Positions 33,614 through 46,062 of a DNA stretch of 64,000 nt are shown here, in pieces. The notes under the pieces are model-generated. The model had not been told where the DNA came from. It searched no databases and saw nothing but the letters and a program-made list of their open reading frames with translations. Position 1 is the first letter of the stretch, and each line of letters starts with the position of its first letter. Source of the stretch: Prosapia bicincta (taxonomy: Eukaryota; Arthropoda; Insecta; Hemiptera; Cercopidae); assembly GCA_036971475.1 (NCBI GenBank), contig JBAIZL010000006.1, forward strand, positions 61,689,398 through 61,753,397. Direction: 5' to 3'. The position numbers were made by a program, and so were the translations under genes.

Positions 33614-34182
33614 CCACACGCGCCAAAATAAACTGAATTAGGTGTAGTAGATTGACCGATATAATAGCGCCATTCTTAGTCGTTTTGTAGGGGACCTCAG
33701 GAGATTTTGTTGTCCCCGAAACCTGCTTTTTCGTTCACAATGGTTCCAGCAGGATGGCGCAATCAGTCACAGTGCCTAAGACAACATTGCTTTTAAGAAA
33801 CTTTCGGCAACCTCCACAACATCCTTAGAACAAATTTTCCTCACCCAGCCAACTCCCTAGATCTTACACCACCTGCTGCCTACGTCTGGGTAATGACGAA
33901 GGAGAAGATTTTCCGTGATAATCCACCAACCACCATCGCTCAACCACAGGAAAAAAATAACTATCTCTATAACGACCATGAAACAACCCCTCTTCACCAA
34001 AATAATCCAAAACCTTCAAGAACGGTACGTACGAGTGTTACCGCAAATAGAACTGAGGTCATTTAGAACAGGTTTATACCCGAGTCTAACAGATTTAGCT
34101 TCTTTTTTACTTGTATCTGTTTGTAAAACTATGTAAATAAATTCTATAACTGTTTCAGAATTGTATATTTTGGCGCATTAGG
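33614..34182 (+). mobile_element. Degenerate mariner-type transposon with TA duplication
   Basis: Flanked by TA (33612-33613 and 34183-34184). Ends match as inverted repeats over about 20 bp (left CCACACGCGCCAAAATA, right complement CCTAATGCGCCAAAATA). The plus strand encodes FQQDGAISHSA from about 33744, and in another frame SLDLTPPAAYVW then KEKIFRDNPPTT, which correspond to the FQQDGA.SH and SPDLTPPD..LW motifs around the second catalytic Asp of mariner transposases. At 569 bp, with a stop and frameshifts, it is dead; most of the N-terminus is gone. The Asp-to-Ala change at TPPA removes the third catalytic acid. Confidence 0.85.
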
Positions 34183-34184
34183 TA

Positions 34185-34563
34185 ATTGTTTATTAACATT
34201 TTCTACACTTAGTTTTTAGAAATCCTTAAAAGTTTTCAATCTTTACAATACTATAACATGAACTCTTGTTCTTGTCTATTTGAACATTTTGACGTTGAAA
34301 TATCTCCGCGTTTAACACTTTACAGTGTCCTAATAACGGAAACAGTTAATGTGGAGATAGTAAAACTCCTGAAATACACTTACTTTAGCCTTACTTTACC
34401 GTTGATATCTCACTGTTGCTTGTTAGGATTCACGCTGCACAGTAGATCATAATGAAAGATCAACAACCGATGTAACAATAATAATTTTAATTCTAAACAT
34501 TAATTTTGTCCCTCCTATTATAGCGATGCAGCCCTTAGTGATCCACTAAGTACCTATGATATA
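34185..34563. other. Unannotated stretch
   Basis: Short frame 34258-34452 has no motif. Confidence 0.4.
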
Positions 34564-34571
34564 GCCTAAGT

Positions 34572-35507
34572 CAGGCACCCTCACTACGCGGCCCTCGGGA
34601 CGATTTTTTGCGGCCCTTAGACGGTTAGGATTGAAGTCAAAATATTTTATAACTTAAATAAATATTATATTCAGAGTGTTTTGAAAATCTGTCGTTGTTT
34701 TACTAAACTTAATTAATTACTCAAACTACTGAAGTTAAAAACCCCACCCGCTGTATCGTTGCCTCGGGCTTTACTGACGTTTAGCAAGCAATAGTATCGG
34801 CAACACCGCAACGCAACGCAACTTAACGTGTGACGGTGGAGACGTGTAAAAGGTAAGAAAGAAGTGACCGCCATATGTTTGATATGTCGTGAAACTGTAC
34901 CATTTCGCTTGGTAGAAAATCCATGGGCAATGAAACCAGCTAATGTAGCTCATCTTTCTGTTTTGGATATGAAGGGATTTGAAAAATGAATTAATACTTC
35001 AGAACGATACGGAACTCAAAAGTATTTTTTGAAGAAAAGATGAAGAATAAAGCTCAATATGAGTTTCGGAGGGTTGTTGAAAAGGACAAATTTCCTAACT
35101 TACTTGAATGTGCTCAGAAAATATTGTGTGTTTTTTCATCTACTTATGTCTGTGAATCTACATTCAGTAAGCTGAAGTTTGTAAACAAACAAGTACAGAT
35201 CTAGGCCAACAAGTGAGAATGTTGAGAACATTTTTAAATTTTAGTTTCTTCCCAAACTGCCAACATAGATGCCATATTAGAGGACTGTTAAAGATTTCGC
35301 CCACAACTTCAAAGAATAAACTAAGTAAAAAAAAGACATTTTCAAACTTTTTTATGCGCAAAACAGTATATTTATGTTGGTAATGTAATAAACGTATGTT
35401 ATAATCATATTGTTTGTCAGTTATTTAGTGCCTCTTGTACTTGCGGCCCTCAGGAAAATTTTATGCAACATTTTTGGCTCTCAAAGTATTCCTAGTGAGG
35501 ACCCTTG
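34572..35507 (+). mobile_element. Internally deleted hAT transposon with 8-bp target duplication
   Basis: GCCTAAGT occurs on both sides (34564-34571 and 35508-35515). Ends are imperfect inverted repeats (left CAGGCACCCTCACTA, right complement CAAGGGTCCTCACTAGG), with GCGGCCCTC blocks just inside. The plus strand keeps a zinc-finger-like start (CLICRETV, about 34875) and, after an internal deletion, a C-terminal piece FPNLLECAQKILCVFSSTYV then CESTFSKLKF (about 35088-35180). The latter is the hAT dimerisation region seen in GTF2IRD2- and ZBED-like transposases. Stop codons and missing catalytic centre make it non-autonomous. Confidence 0.9.
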
Positions 35508-35515
35508 GCCTAAGT

Positions 35516-35588
35516 GACGCACTTCCTCAAATAGTGAAAGATATTCAACGTTATAACTACTCTCAGAGGAAAGTTAAATTTAGTCCCA

Positions 35589-35619
<31 letters not shown>

Positions 35620-35794
35620 AGCTGTGGTGATGTATTACGTTCAAAAGAATACAAGTTTTACGTGAAAACATCCTTTACAGAGCGAAATAAATGAGCAAAA
35701 GTAAGAAGAAGCTAATACTGTTTTAAACATCAAGTTATATGAACGTTTTACTGTTTGCTTTATAACTACGAACAAATTGCATTTTCACTTTTTA
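35516..35794. other. Short intergenic stretch with (GA)n
   Basis: A GA run at about 35595-35620; otherwise nothing. Confidence 0.5.
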
Positions 35795-36175
35795 TTCAAC
35801 TCCAACTATTAGTTCACGCTCTTCTTGTATACATCTTGTTTAAATTTTCAATCGTTAATAAAATACTCTTTATTCATCCACTTAATTTTAGTTTTATATG
35901 GGATACAAACTTCACAAAAGGGGCAAGTTTTGCAATATAGTTATTTCGTCCCATTTGGCTTCAAATAAGTGATAACATATGATTTCATAAAACAGCTGAT
36001 TTTGTTATAGGTTATGTGGTGGAACAGGTGTTTTAACGCATAGGTTACGTTAATTTACTTATATTAAATGTAATTATTAAAAAAAAAAACAACTATAATA
36101 ACTTTTTTCTTTGTTGAAAAATTGACAAGTAAAAATTGACTTTAAAAAAAGTTTTGTTTGTATTACTTTTTTTTA
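35795..36175 (+). repeat. Family X copy
   Basis: Head (CCAACTATTAGTTCACGCTC), no long TA tract, shortened body, GGGGCAAG and TTATTTCGTCCCATTTGGCT middle, CAGCTG module and a decayed tail. Confidence 0.8.
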
Positions 36176-37390
36176 TTTATTCTACGTATGCTGATACATA
36201 TTATTAATTTTATTGTTTGTACGATTTCAATTTTTTTCAATTTAGCCGCAAATTCAAGGAATGATATTAGAAAAACCATATTTGCATAACCAAATAAATA
36301 GTAGGCAATTCTTTAGATACTAGCTATATTTTGAAGCTACTGAATAAGTTAATTATACAAAAACGTTTTGAAACGTTATTTACTAAATATTTCGTTCCTT
36401 ACGACCCCGATACTCAGTTTGTCCCTTACGATCAGCTCAGTTTTCTATACAGCTTATAGACCTGCGTTCAATGGCACCCGTGATTAAAAATGTTATGAAT
36501 AAAGAGATATTTTCGTATCCATACCCAAAGATTCAAGATAAAATGTATTTCCACGACGCGATGTATCGCGCAAGCCTTTGCTTATTGGACACAGTGAATA
36601 TGGAACGAGTTCACAGGTCGGACAGGCCGCCGCGAGTTATACAAACAGGTCCGGACGCGTGACTGCATAGAGCGCCTTTGGGCCTCCAAGTGGATTAGTT
36701 GTAGCAAGACGCCATTGGATGTCTCTGGTGGCCGCAAGGGCACTAGGTCTAGCCCGAACGTTTACCGCGACCGAACGAACATTCGCCGTTCCTCATGGCA
36801 ATCAATATAGCTGGACCATGGATATTGAACTGTTGCTGAAAAAGAAAACCAACATTTCCCTTTATTTATACTTTTAAGACTTTATGGAAAAGTATAAACA
36901 CAAGCTGGAAATATCCCCCCGTCTTCTGGATGTCTCAACTAAAGTCTTGGTTTATAAACTTCGGTTAACATTTACCAAGATTTTGACGTTTTATTTACAT
37001 TAGAAAATCCCTAATATGAGTCGGGAAAAAGAGTCGAAGGAATAACGTTTTTCATCTAACCGAAAATACATTCTCTTATAGATGCTGGTAGCTCGTGAAT
37101 GTTACGAAATGTCTACTCTTCACCACATAATGTGGGAACAACACTATACAAATTTGTATGTAACATCTACTAAGAAATTGGAAATAGAGAAAAGAGAAAA
37201 ATATAGTAGTTCTTAGAAAATACTAACCCTAAAGGTGGAGTATAACCACTTATTAGAGAAAAGGCTTGAATCTAATAGGAACAAAAGGCAATATGATTAA
37301 TGGGTGTAAAAGCTTTTGAATAAATCAAAATACACAAGAGTTTTATACGAAATTACATCATCAGGTAAAAGATTAATATGGAGCTAGTTA
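36176..37390. other. Unannotated stretch with GC-richer block
   Basis: 36430-36820 is GC-richer and includes a 63-codon frame (36471-36662) with no motif I recognise and no clear splice sites. At 37341-37364 the minus strand has CTGATGA with the hammerhead spacing but a lost GAAA. Confidence 0.35.
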
Positions 37391-38305
37391 TGTAAGAATT
37401 AAGGACGGGTTAAGAAAGAGTTAGGAATGGGTTAGGAAGGGTTAAGGATGGGATTTGGTTTGGAGTAGCCTGAAGGTGATCTAGCCATCTCTTCACATAC
37501 AGATTGGTTCATTTGCCGCAATATCACGAAGTATCTATTTCAAAGAGCTAAATGTAAGATTTATAATACTGGACATAACGGCTTCAAGAAGGATCAGGTG
37601 AAAAGATTAGAAAAGCCTAATTCAAGGGGAACATATTGCCAAACAATCTTCCGCTCTATAAGAAAAAAACTCTACCCCATATAACATTGCTAGAGAAGTG
37701 CCCTAAGACACCTCGAAGAGCTAGAGCAGAATTAGGTGAGTGCTAGGATACCCAAAGACGTAAAAGTATTTAAAGTAAAAAAAAGCAACAAACCAGAAAA
37801 TCTAGAGATGCTCAAGGATTGACGGTGCATCTTGATCTACCCAGAACTCGCGAGGAAATGTTGCGAAAGAGTTACTAAAGGGTTAAGAAAGGGTAGGAGT
37901 TGGGGTAGGGAATAGGCTGAGGTTGATCTTAGCCATCTCTTACCACACATTCATCGCATTTCCTCGTATCCCAAAGTATCTGTTTGAAAGAGCTAAATAT
38001 AAGAGTATCGGAACACATCGCTTCAAGAAGGATGAGCTAGTCAGATTATAAAAGCTGGGAAATAAATTACAAAACAATCTCCGCTATATAAGACAAAACT
38101 CTCCGCTATATAACATTGCCAAGAAGTGCCTTATGACATTTGGATGGGTCAAAGTAGAATTTAGGTGGGTGTTAGGATGCACAAAGGCGTTAAAGTATTT
38201 ACAGTATGAAGCAAATACTTTTTTCCATTTAAAAGCAAGAAACCAGAAAATCTGGAGATGTCCAAGGATTAACATGAACAAGGATTACTCAGAACTGGTC
38301 TCTCC
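37391..38305. repeat. Tandem duplication, about 449 bp per copy
   Basis: Two diverged copies: TAGCCATCTCTT at 37482 and 37930, AACCAGAAAATCT at 37791 and 38241. Each begins with GGGTTAAGAAAGGGT-like sequence. Copies differ by many substitutions and small gaps, so the duplication is old. Confidence 0.8.
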
Positions 38306-38384
38306 TTCTTACCAATACAATATTCTGCCGTTGACCATTTACAGGTTTTATCAGTATTGTACATACAGAGAAACGTAATTGTTA

Positions 38385-38690
38385 TTTTTATGGTTGTTTC
38401 TTGTTATACACGTTGGTTTCTAAGACTTGTGTGTGTTGTTCCCACATTTTTATGGTTGTTCCTTGTTATACACTTTGGTTTCTAAGAGTTGTGTCTGTTG
38501 TTCCCACATTTTTATGGTTGTTTTGTTGTTATACACTTTAGTGTCTAAGACTTGTGTATGTTGTTCCCACATTTTTGTGTTCTTTCTTGTGATGTACTTT
38601 GGTGTCTAAGACTTGTGTATGTTGTTCCGACATTTTTTTTGTTCTTTCTTGTGATGCACTTTGTTGTTTAAGACTTCTGTCTGTTTTTAC
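38385..38690. repeat. 62-bp tandem repeat, 5 copies
   Basis: Units of TTTTTATGGTTGTTTCTTGT, then ACACTTTGGTTTCTAAGACT, then TGTGTGTTGTTCCCACA; starts near 38389, 38451 and 38513. The last units are more diverged. Confidence 0.85.
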
Positions 38691-39014
38691 CACATAATAA
38701 GTTTCTGATGTAACCTTTTAACGGCTTGTACGTCTTTTTATAACTTTTTAAATTTGAGTTAATGTACAGAAATTATTTATATTATCGATGCAATTTAATT
38801 TAAACGTATATTTTTAAGAGATAATTATTTCGTGTTTCTGTGTAATTGTTTTTTTTTTAAATTTCGTAAAACATTTCACTATTTTAAATTGGTCTCGATA
38901 AAATTACGATGTTTTAAATCTCCTGACGATAGGGGCATTTTTCAAGCTAATGAAGCCGCCCAAAGTGTTTCGATAGCTAAGTATTCATCATCAATGACGA
39001 AGAAAGGTCGTTTG
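38691..39014. other. Stretch with decayed hammerhead-like motif
   Basis: On the minus strand TTGATGA (38994-38988; first base changed from C) is followed by T, a bulged helix GAATA with TATC, and GAAA (38971-38968). Likely another dead relative of the hammerhead family. Confidence 0.35.
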
Positions 39015-39022
39015 TGTAGTGC

Positions 39023-39464
39023 AGTGGCGGATCCAGAAAAATATTGTGGTTGATCTAGGGGGGGGGGGCAATGAGAAGGCGTTCTCCCGCGTCCGGAAAA
39101 TATTTAGAATTCCGCTAGTTATAGTATAAACTCTAAGCCTCTTCTATCTAGGGAAATAGTTATAGGTCTACTCTGTGACATTACACAATAATTAGTTAGC
39201 CTCATTTATTATATATTTACAATACAAAACACTTATTTATTACATTGTGAGTGGGCGTATTTATTAATGACTATAGTACGGTATTATAGTGATTAATATG
39301 GGTTTGTTAACATATTCTAATAATTAATAAGTATATTTAATCGAGGACGAACGCAAACATCGTTTTACATTTATAGTGTTGTTTTATAGTTTAAAAATTT
39401 TCACTTTCCCATATTTGTTGGGACGTTTGAGCCCCAAAGGTTAAATAGCTTAAATAGACCACTG
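39023..39464. mobile_element. Probable hAT-type MITE
   Basis: Begins CAGTGGCGGATCCAG and ends with a complement of CAGTGG. GTGTAGTG (39015-39022) and GTGTGGTG (39465-39472) are a 7-of-8 target duplication. The inverted match is short, so the right boundary is less certain. No coding capacity. Confidence 0.55.
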
Positions 39465-39472
39465 GTGTGGTG

Positions 39473-40220
39473 TTAAAAGCTAGAAAAATATCGTCATACG
39501 AGTCTTTATTGTCACACAGGTGTTATAATGCACTTGTATACTGGTGCAGCTCGCATCTAACGTAGTTCTGATGTAAAACTCCAATCTGAAATTTGTAACA
39601 TTTACTTATAAATTTCGTTTTGTAATATAATTAAATTATTGAAAAATCTAATTAAATTATTATAAAATATTGTAAATTTTGTAAAATTATGGAGTATCGT
39701 TGAATTAAAGCACCAGTCGGGGTTTGAACGTGTACACAAGGCAGGGTTAGGGATGCAAACCGTATCACTCTTTTCAGTTATTTAGGATTCATCCTCACGT
39801 ATAAACAGTATGGTGATGGTGATGGAACAAACAAATACAATAAAGCAATAAAATCCAGACGTGGACTGTAGAATGGCGCGGAGTCGAGATTTCTAATCCA
39901 TTAGGCGTTGTGTCTGAACAATAAATGCAAGTCACAGAGCTCGAAGCTTTTAGATCTTAATGGCAGTGATAACCAAATTATAGACTGGAATTATTTAAGT
40001 GTTAGGCGTCTAAATAGTTGTTGGCGAGTTAACTGACGTTGAAAGGGAGTGACAAGGGAACAAATGTTTCCCACGAGTTTGTGGTTTTTTGACAAATACG
40101 GAAATATTGCGCGCGTTTTAGTAAACCGCTACTCTTTAGACTAGCTTTATCGACAATTCATTCCCAGAAGTAGCCCAAAATCGAAATTTATTTCACTTTT
40201 CGAAAGCAAAAGAAAATTAT
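39473..40220. other. Unannotated stretch
   Basis: Nothing recognised. A weak B-box-like CGTTCAAACCCC lies on the minus strand near 39730 without a convincing A box. Confidence 0.4.
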
Positions 40221-40224
40221 GTCT

Positions 40225-40229
40225 CCCAC

Positions 40230-40304
<75 letters not shown>

Positions 40305-40418
40305 CAAATGTATTCTTGTATATTAATAAAGAACATAAGTCAAAATACAAATACAAGAATTATAATTGAATTTACAATATAATTATAATTGTAAATTCAA
40401 TTATAATTCATGTATTTG

Positions 40419-40464
<46 letters not shown>

Positions 40465-40475
40465 ATATATATATG
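40225..40475. mobile_element. (CT)n-(TA)n with core-less palindrome (locus G)
   Basis: CT (about 40228-40264) and TA (to 40302), then inverted arms around 40380 (CAAATACAAGAATTATAATT and its complement), then TA again. The arms equal the outer arms of locus E, but the hammerhead core is absent. Confidence 0.75.
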
Positions 40476-40828
<353 letters not shown>

Positions 40829-41369
40829 AAAGCTTGAAAAATGGGAGCACTGTAATTAATAAGCTCTCGAAAGTCGACTTGCAAATATACCAAGTAAGAT
40901 TCTTGTTTAAGTACAATAAAGTGTAAGTGGTTTATATGGTTGTAAAAAATACCTAATTATTTATTAGCGTTCCTTTGCTTTTATATTTTGTCGTTAATCA
41001 GTGAAATTATATCTGTCTAACCTAAAAATGAATTGAAATTCAGAAAAATTGAATATTTTCAAAATAAAACATAATTTTCTTCTTCTCCGTCTGTTGATAC
41101 GTCACCGGAGATTGACGATATGACGTCATTCATTGCAGTTCTATACAACACTGACTCTTAGATCTTGCAACTACCCGGCACATCTTCTAACTTGCCTTTT
41201 CCCAGGCAGCGTAAGCCTCGAAAGAGCCATACGTTCCTTGTAACGTACCAGGATTATTTAAGCTTCTTCCGTTACCTATAATCTTTGTCGACATTTTACT
41301 TCACGTGCACGGCTGCTGGGTCACATGCCCCGTCTTGGGTAGTTTAAACGTTCTCATTTCGACGAATCC
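40829..41369. other. Unannotated stretch
   Basis: CAAGTAAGATTCTTGTTTAA at 40889 also occurs, inverted, in the palindrome at 46.1 kb, so it probably belongs to the same element family. Otherwise nothing. Confidence 0.4.
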
Positions 41370-41850
41370 TGATCTTGGTCCTTTAATACGACACTTTATG
41401 TCTAGTTTGTGGTCCTCAATACGACACCTTATGTCTAGTTTGTGGTCCTTGATACGGCATTTTATGTTTAGTTTGTGGTCCTCAATACCACACCTTATTC
41501 TAGTTAGTGAACCTCATATCGACACATTATGTCTAGTTTGTGATCCTCAGTACACCTTTTGTCTAGTGAGTGGTCCTCAATACGACCCCTTATGTCTAGT
41601 TTTTGGTCCTCAATACCACATCTTATTCTAGTGAGTAGTCCTCATTTCGACACATTATGTCTTGTGGGTACCCAATAATTAAACTTATGTCTAGTTTGTG
41701 GTCCTCAATACCACACCATATTCTAGTGAGTAGTCCTCAAATCGACACATTATGTCTAGTTTGTGATCCTCAATACACCTTATGTCTAGTTTGTGATCCT
41801 CAATACACCTTATGTCTAGTAAGTAGTCCTCAAATCGACACATTATGCAT
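41370..41850. repeat. 33-bp minisatellite, about 14 units
   Basis: TATGTCTAGTTTGTGGTCCT plus CAATACGACACCT; starts at 41401, 41434 and 41467. The period of 11 codons keeps frames open on both strands, which should not be read as genes. Confidence 0.93.
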
Positions 41851-42465
41851 ATAATAAATGTTTTTGTATTATTAATATTCATAGACACCAAAAATGACTA
41901 CTGTGCGTCAAATAAAGAATTTTTTAAAGAAAAATCATATTTTAAAATTGATTTAAAAAATAACTAATTATCACAAAAATATAAGTATTTTTTAAGAAAT
42001 ATTTATAAAAAAATACTTTATAGACGTATTCATCATTCATTTTTTTTGTTATAAGCTTATTCTACCAACATACTGTTTTTAAGAAACTATTTAGATTAAA
42101 ATAAAGTTTGCGTACAACGGAAAAGCAATTACACGTTTCGTAGCTTTTAATTGTCGAAAAGAAATTTCTTTTACTTGAAATATTTTGTCCTAAATTTTGT
42201 TAAAATCTTCCAGCTAAAGAATGTTGGAATGACCGCAGCGATACCTGCTGTGCATACGGTAAACTAGCTCGACGTGTCCTTAAAAGGCAGGAAAGAGCAT
42301 AATAAAAAGAATCGTAGATTTAATAAAACAAGTTTACATTTGGTTTGTGTGGAACGGGCAAGGAAATAACCTCGAGTGGAAACTGGTTTACCAGCTATTG
42401 TACGGGTACAGTCTCATTAGCATTCTAAGTAATTGTGTAGAATACAACTTTACATGCTCGTAATA
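41851..42465. other. Unannotated AT-rich stretch
   Basis: Nothing recognised. Confidence 0.5.
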
Positions 42466-44575
42466 CTGGTTCTGATTCGAGATGTAGCAGATACAGGTCG
42501 ATAAGTGATTTAAGTATCGATACATATGTACTTAAAGCGCCAAATAAGCGAGTTGATGAGGACATTGTAATACTTTAGACAGAGTTGTGTCTCACAATAA
42601 ATACTTTTTTACAATATGCAATATTGAGGTCGATTCCAGGATCTGATGCAAGATGTAGCAGATACATGTCGATAAGTGATTTAAGTATCGATACATATGT
42701 ACTTAAAGCGCCAAATAAGTGAGTTGATGAGGTCATTGTAATACTTTAGACAGAGTTGTGTCTCACAATAAATACCTCTTTACAATATGCAATATTGAGG
42801 TCGATTCCAGGGTCTGATGCGAGATGTAGCAGATACAGGTCGATAAGTGATTGAAGTATCGATACATATGTACTTAAAGCGCCAAATAAGCCAGTTGATG
42901 AGGACATTGTAATACTTTAGACAAAGTTGTGTCTCACAATAAATACCTCTTTACAATATGCAGTATTGAGGTCGATTCCAGGGTCTGATGCGAGATGTAG
43001 CAGATACAGGTCGATAAGTGATTTAAGTATCGATACATATATACTTAAAGCGCCAAATAAGCGAGTTGATGGGGACATTGTAATACTTTAGACAGAGTTG
43101 TGTCTCACAATAAATACTTCTTTACAATATGCAATATTGAGGTCGATTCCAGGGTCTGATGCGAGATGTAGCAGATACAGGTCGATAAGTGATTTAAGTA
43201 TCGATACATATGTACTTAAAGCGCCAAATAAGTGAGTTGATGAGGTCATTGTAATATTTTAGACAGAGTTGTGTCTCACAATAAATACCTCTTTACAATA
43301 TGCAATATTGAGGTCGATTCCAGGGTCTGATGCGAGATGTAGCAGATACAGGTCGATAAGTGATTGAAGTATCGAAACATATATACTTAAAGCGCCAAAT
43401 AAGCGAGTTGATAGGGACATTGTAATACTTTAGACAGAGTTGTGTCTCACAATAAATACTTCTTTACAATATGCAATATTGAGGTCGATTCCAGGGTCTG
43501 ATGCGAGATGTAGCAGATACAGGTCGATAAGTGATTTAAGTATCGATACATATGTACTTAAAGCGCCAAATAAGTGAGTTGATGAGGTCATTGTAATACT
43601 TTAGACAGAGTTGTGTCTCACAATAAATACTTCTTTACAATATGCAATATTGAGGTCGATTCCAGGGTCTGATGCGAGATGTAGCAGATACAGGTCGATA
43701 AGTGATTTAAGTATCGATACATATGTACTTAAAGCGCCAAATAAGTGAGTTGATGAGGTCATTGTAATACTTTAGACAGAGTTGTGTCTCACAATAAATA
43801 CTTCTTTACAATATGCAATATTGAGGTCGATTCCAGGGTCTGATGCGAGATGTAGCAGATACAGGTCGATAAGTGATTAAGTATCGATACATATGTACTT
43901 AAAGCGCCAAATAAGTGAGTTGATGAGGTCATTGTAATACTTTAGACAGAGTTGTGTCTCACAATAAATACTTCTTTACAATATGCGATATTGAGGTCGA
44001 TTGCAGGGTCTGATGCGAGATGTAGCAGAAACAGGTGGATAAGTGATTCAAGTATCGATACATATGTACTTAAAGCGCCAAATAAGTGAGTTGATGAGGT
44101 CATTGTAATACTTTAGACAGAGTTGTGTCTCACAATAAATACTTCTTTACAATATGCAATATTGAGGTCGATTCCAGGGTCTGATGCGAGATGTAGCAGA
44201 TACAGGTCGATAAGTGATTAAGTATCGATACATATGTACTTAAAGCGCCAAATAAGTGAGTTGATGAGGTCATTGTAATACTTTAGACAGAGTTGTGTCT
44301 CACAATAAATACTTCTTTACAATATGCGATATTGAGGTCGATTCCAGGGTCTGATGCGAGATGTAGCAGAAACAGGTGGATAAGTGATTCAAGTATCGAT
44401 ACATATGTACTTAAAGCGCCAAATAAGTGAGTTGATGAGGTCATTGTAATACTTTAGACAGAGTTGTGTGTAATACTTTAGACAGAGTTGTGTCTCACAA
44501 TAAATACTTCTTTACAATTTGCAATATTGAGGTCGATTCCAGGGTCTGATGCGAAATGTAGCGTCGATAAGCGAT
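42466..44575. repeat. 171-bp satellite array, about 12 copies
   Basis: GCGAGATGTAGCAGATACAG starts at 42990, 43161, 43332 and 43503, an exact 171-bp period. Copies are about 95-98 percent alike, so the array is young or homogenised. Variant sites (GTGAGTTGATGAGGTC or GCGAGTTGATGAGGAC; CAATATTG or CGATATTG) alternate in blocks. The final unit contains a short internal duplication of GTAATACTTTAGACAGAG (about 44445-44490). The unit contains palindromes GTATCGATAC and ACATATGT. Confidence 0.97.
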
Positions 44576-44599
44576 TTTTTATAAACAATTTAACCTGAT

Positions 44600-45009
44600 T
44601 TTTAAACAAGTAATATAAACAAAAATATTTTAAAGTAAATTTCTACTTAGGTAAAAAAATTATTTTAGTTACTTTTTATTAAGTAATATAAATTAACATA
44701 ACATATGCGTTAAAACAGCTGTTCTATCACACTAGCTGTAACATAAAATCAGCTGTTTTATGAAATCATTGTTAACACTTATTTTAAGCCAAATTGGACG
44801 AAATAACTATATTGTGTACCTCGCTTCGATTGTGATAAGTTTTTCCCTCATATAAAACTAAAATTAATTCATTAAGTTTAATTAAAAAATTGATATTTCA
44901 AATAACTCTATTTAGAACAAGTTTACTACAAGAAAACTACAATTTAAAAAAAATGTATTTGAACTTGAGTGGAAGAATAAAAAGTTTATTTATTAACGAT
45001 TGAAAATTG

Positions 45010-45095
<86 letters not shown>

Positions 45096-45130
45096 GAAGT
45101 GTGAACTTAAAGAAGGAATTGAAAAGAAGC
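44600..45130 (-). repeat. Family X copy with long TA tract (reverse)
   Basis: Reversed tail, CAGCTG module, TTGGACGAAATAACTATATT block, body (TGTATTTGAACTTGAGTGGA) and a TA tract at 45014-45092 before the head (AAGTGTGAACTTAAAGAAGG). Confidence 0.8.
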
Positions 45131-46020
45131 TATCCTGAGCAAGTACTTGAATTTAATATTCATAGAGTACTCAATGTATTTGTAATGTACTATATTTAAG
45201 AACTTGTGTTTAATTCAAGCGTTCGAGTTAGAATAATTTAGGTCGAGTCTGTTCGGTTAAACCAAAGCATGCGACCAGTATGGACTCAATCAATGCGGAG
45301 ATAATAAAAAATCTAACGGAAGAGTTGAAAGTTAAATCATAATGTGACACGTGATCATATCTGTGACCACGTGCGCACTGCGCAGGCGTACAACGCTAGC
45401 TCCCTGTGGCCAACTGGTGAAGCTTGAGTAACGGCTTGTCTAAAAAACTTAACAGAATCCTGGCATTGCTTGAAGTAAAACTAGCGATTGCGTTGCCCAA
45501 GGGGCACGTGACCCCCTAACAAATAGTTTTAGCAAAAAAATATTAACCTATAAAACAGCACTAGGTTAATAGTAAAACAACTTCCCGACGATTGTGTAAT
45601 TTCAACTGCCAAAATAGTATATAATATGATTTTTGGAGATAAAAATATCATATTTTTCAGGGAGGTTTCACACAATAAACCCCCGTGCCACCCAAAGCAT
45701 TGTTCTGCATACACCTCTGAAAACGACCATTTCAAATTTCTCGTTAATACATACTGCAGAAAGCTACAGTAAATGGCTTTAAATATAAACTGTTTATTTA
45801 AGAGTTTTTCCAATACATTATTTAAGCTCACAAACCATGGGCGCCCATTACCGGAGGAAAAGGTGTCGCGGTCCCCCTAGCTCACCCCCAGATGAGGACT
45901 ACTATACATAACTGTAATTTTCGCCTAGAGACTAGGGGGTTTTCAAAATTTTCTAAAATACACTGCAACAGCTACAATAAAAGCAGAAAAAAATTCTTTC
46001 ACCAATTTAAACACTATTTT
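45131..46020. other. Unannotated stretch
   Basis: GC-richer at 45330-45520. The 100-codon minus frame 45529-45831 has no motif I recognise. Confidence 0.4.
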
Positions 46021-46021
46021 T

Positions 46022-46024
46022 ATC

Positions 46025-46062
<38 letters not shown>

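Noticed and set aside
36471..36662. 63-codon gene starting MAPVIKNVM
   Set aside because: No known domain, splice sites or conservation evidence.
39715..39790. Possible tRNA-like sequence with CGTTCAAACCCC
   Set aside because: No convincing A box or acceptor pairing.
42466..44575. CRISPR-like array
   Set aside because: Units are contiguous 171-bp direct repeats without unique spacers, in a eukaryotic genome; it is a satellite.
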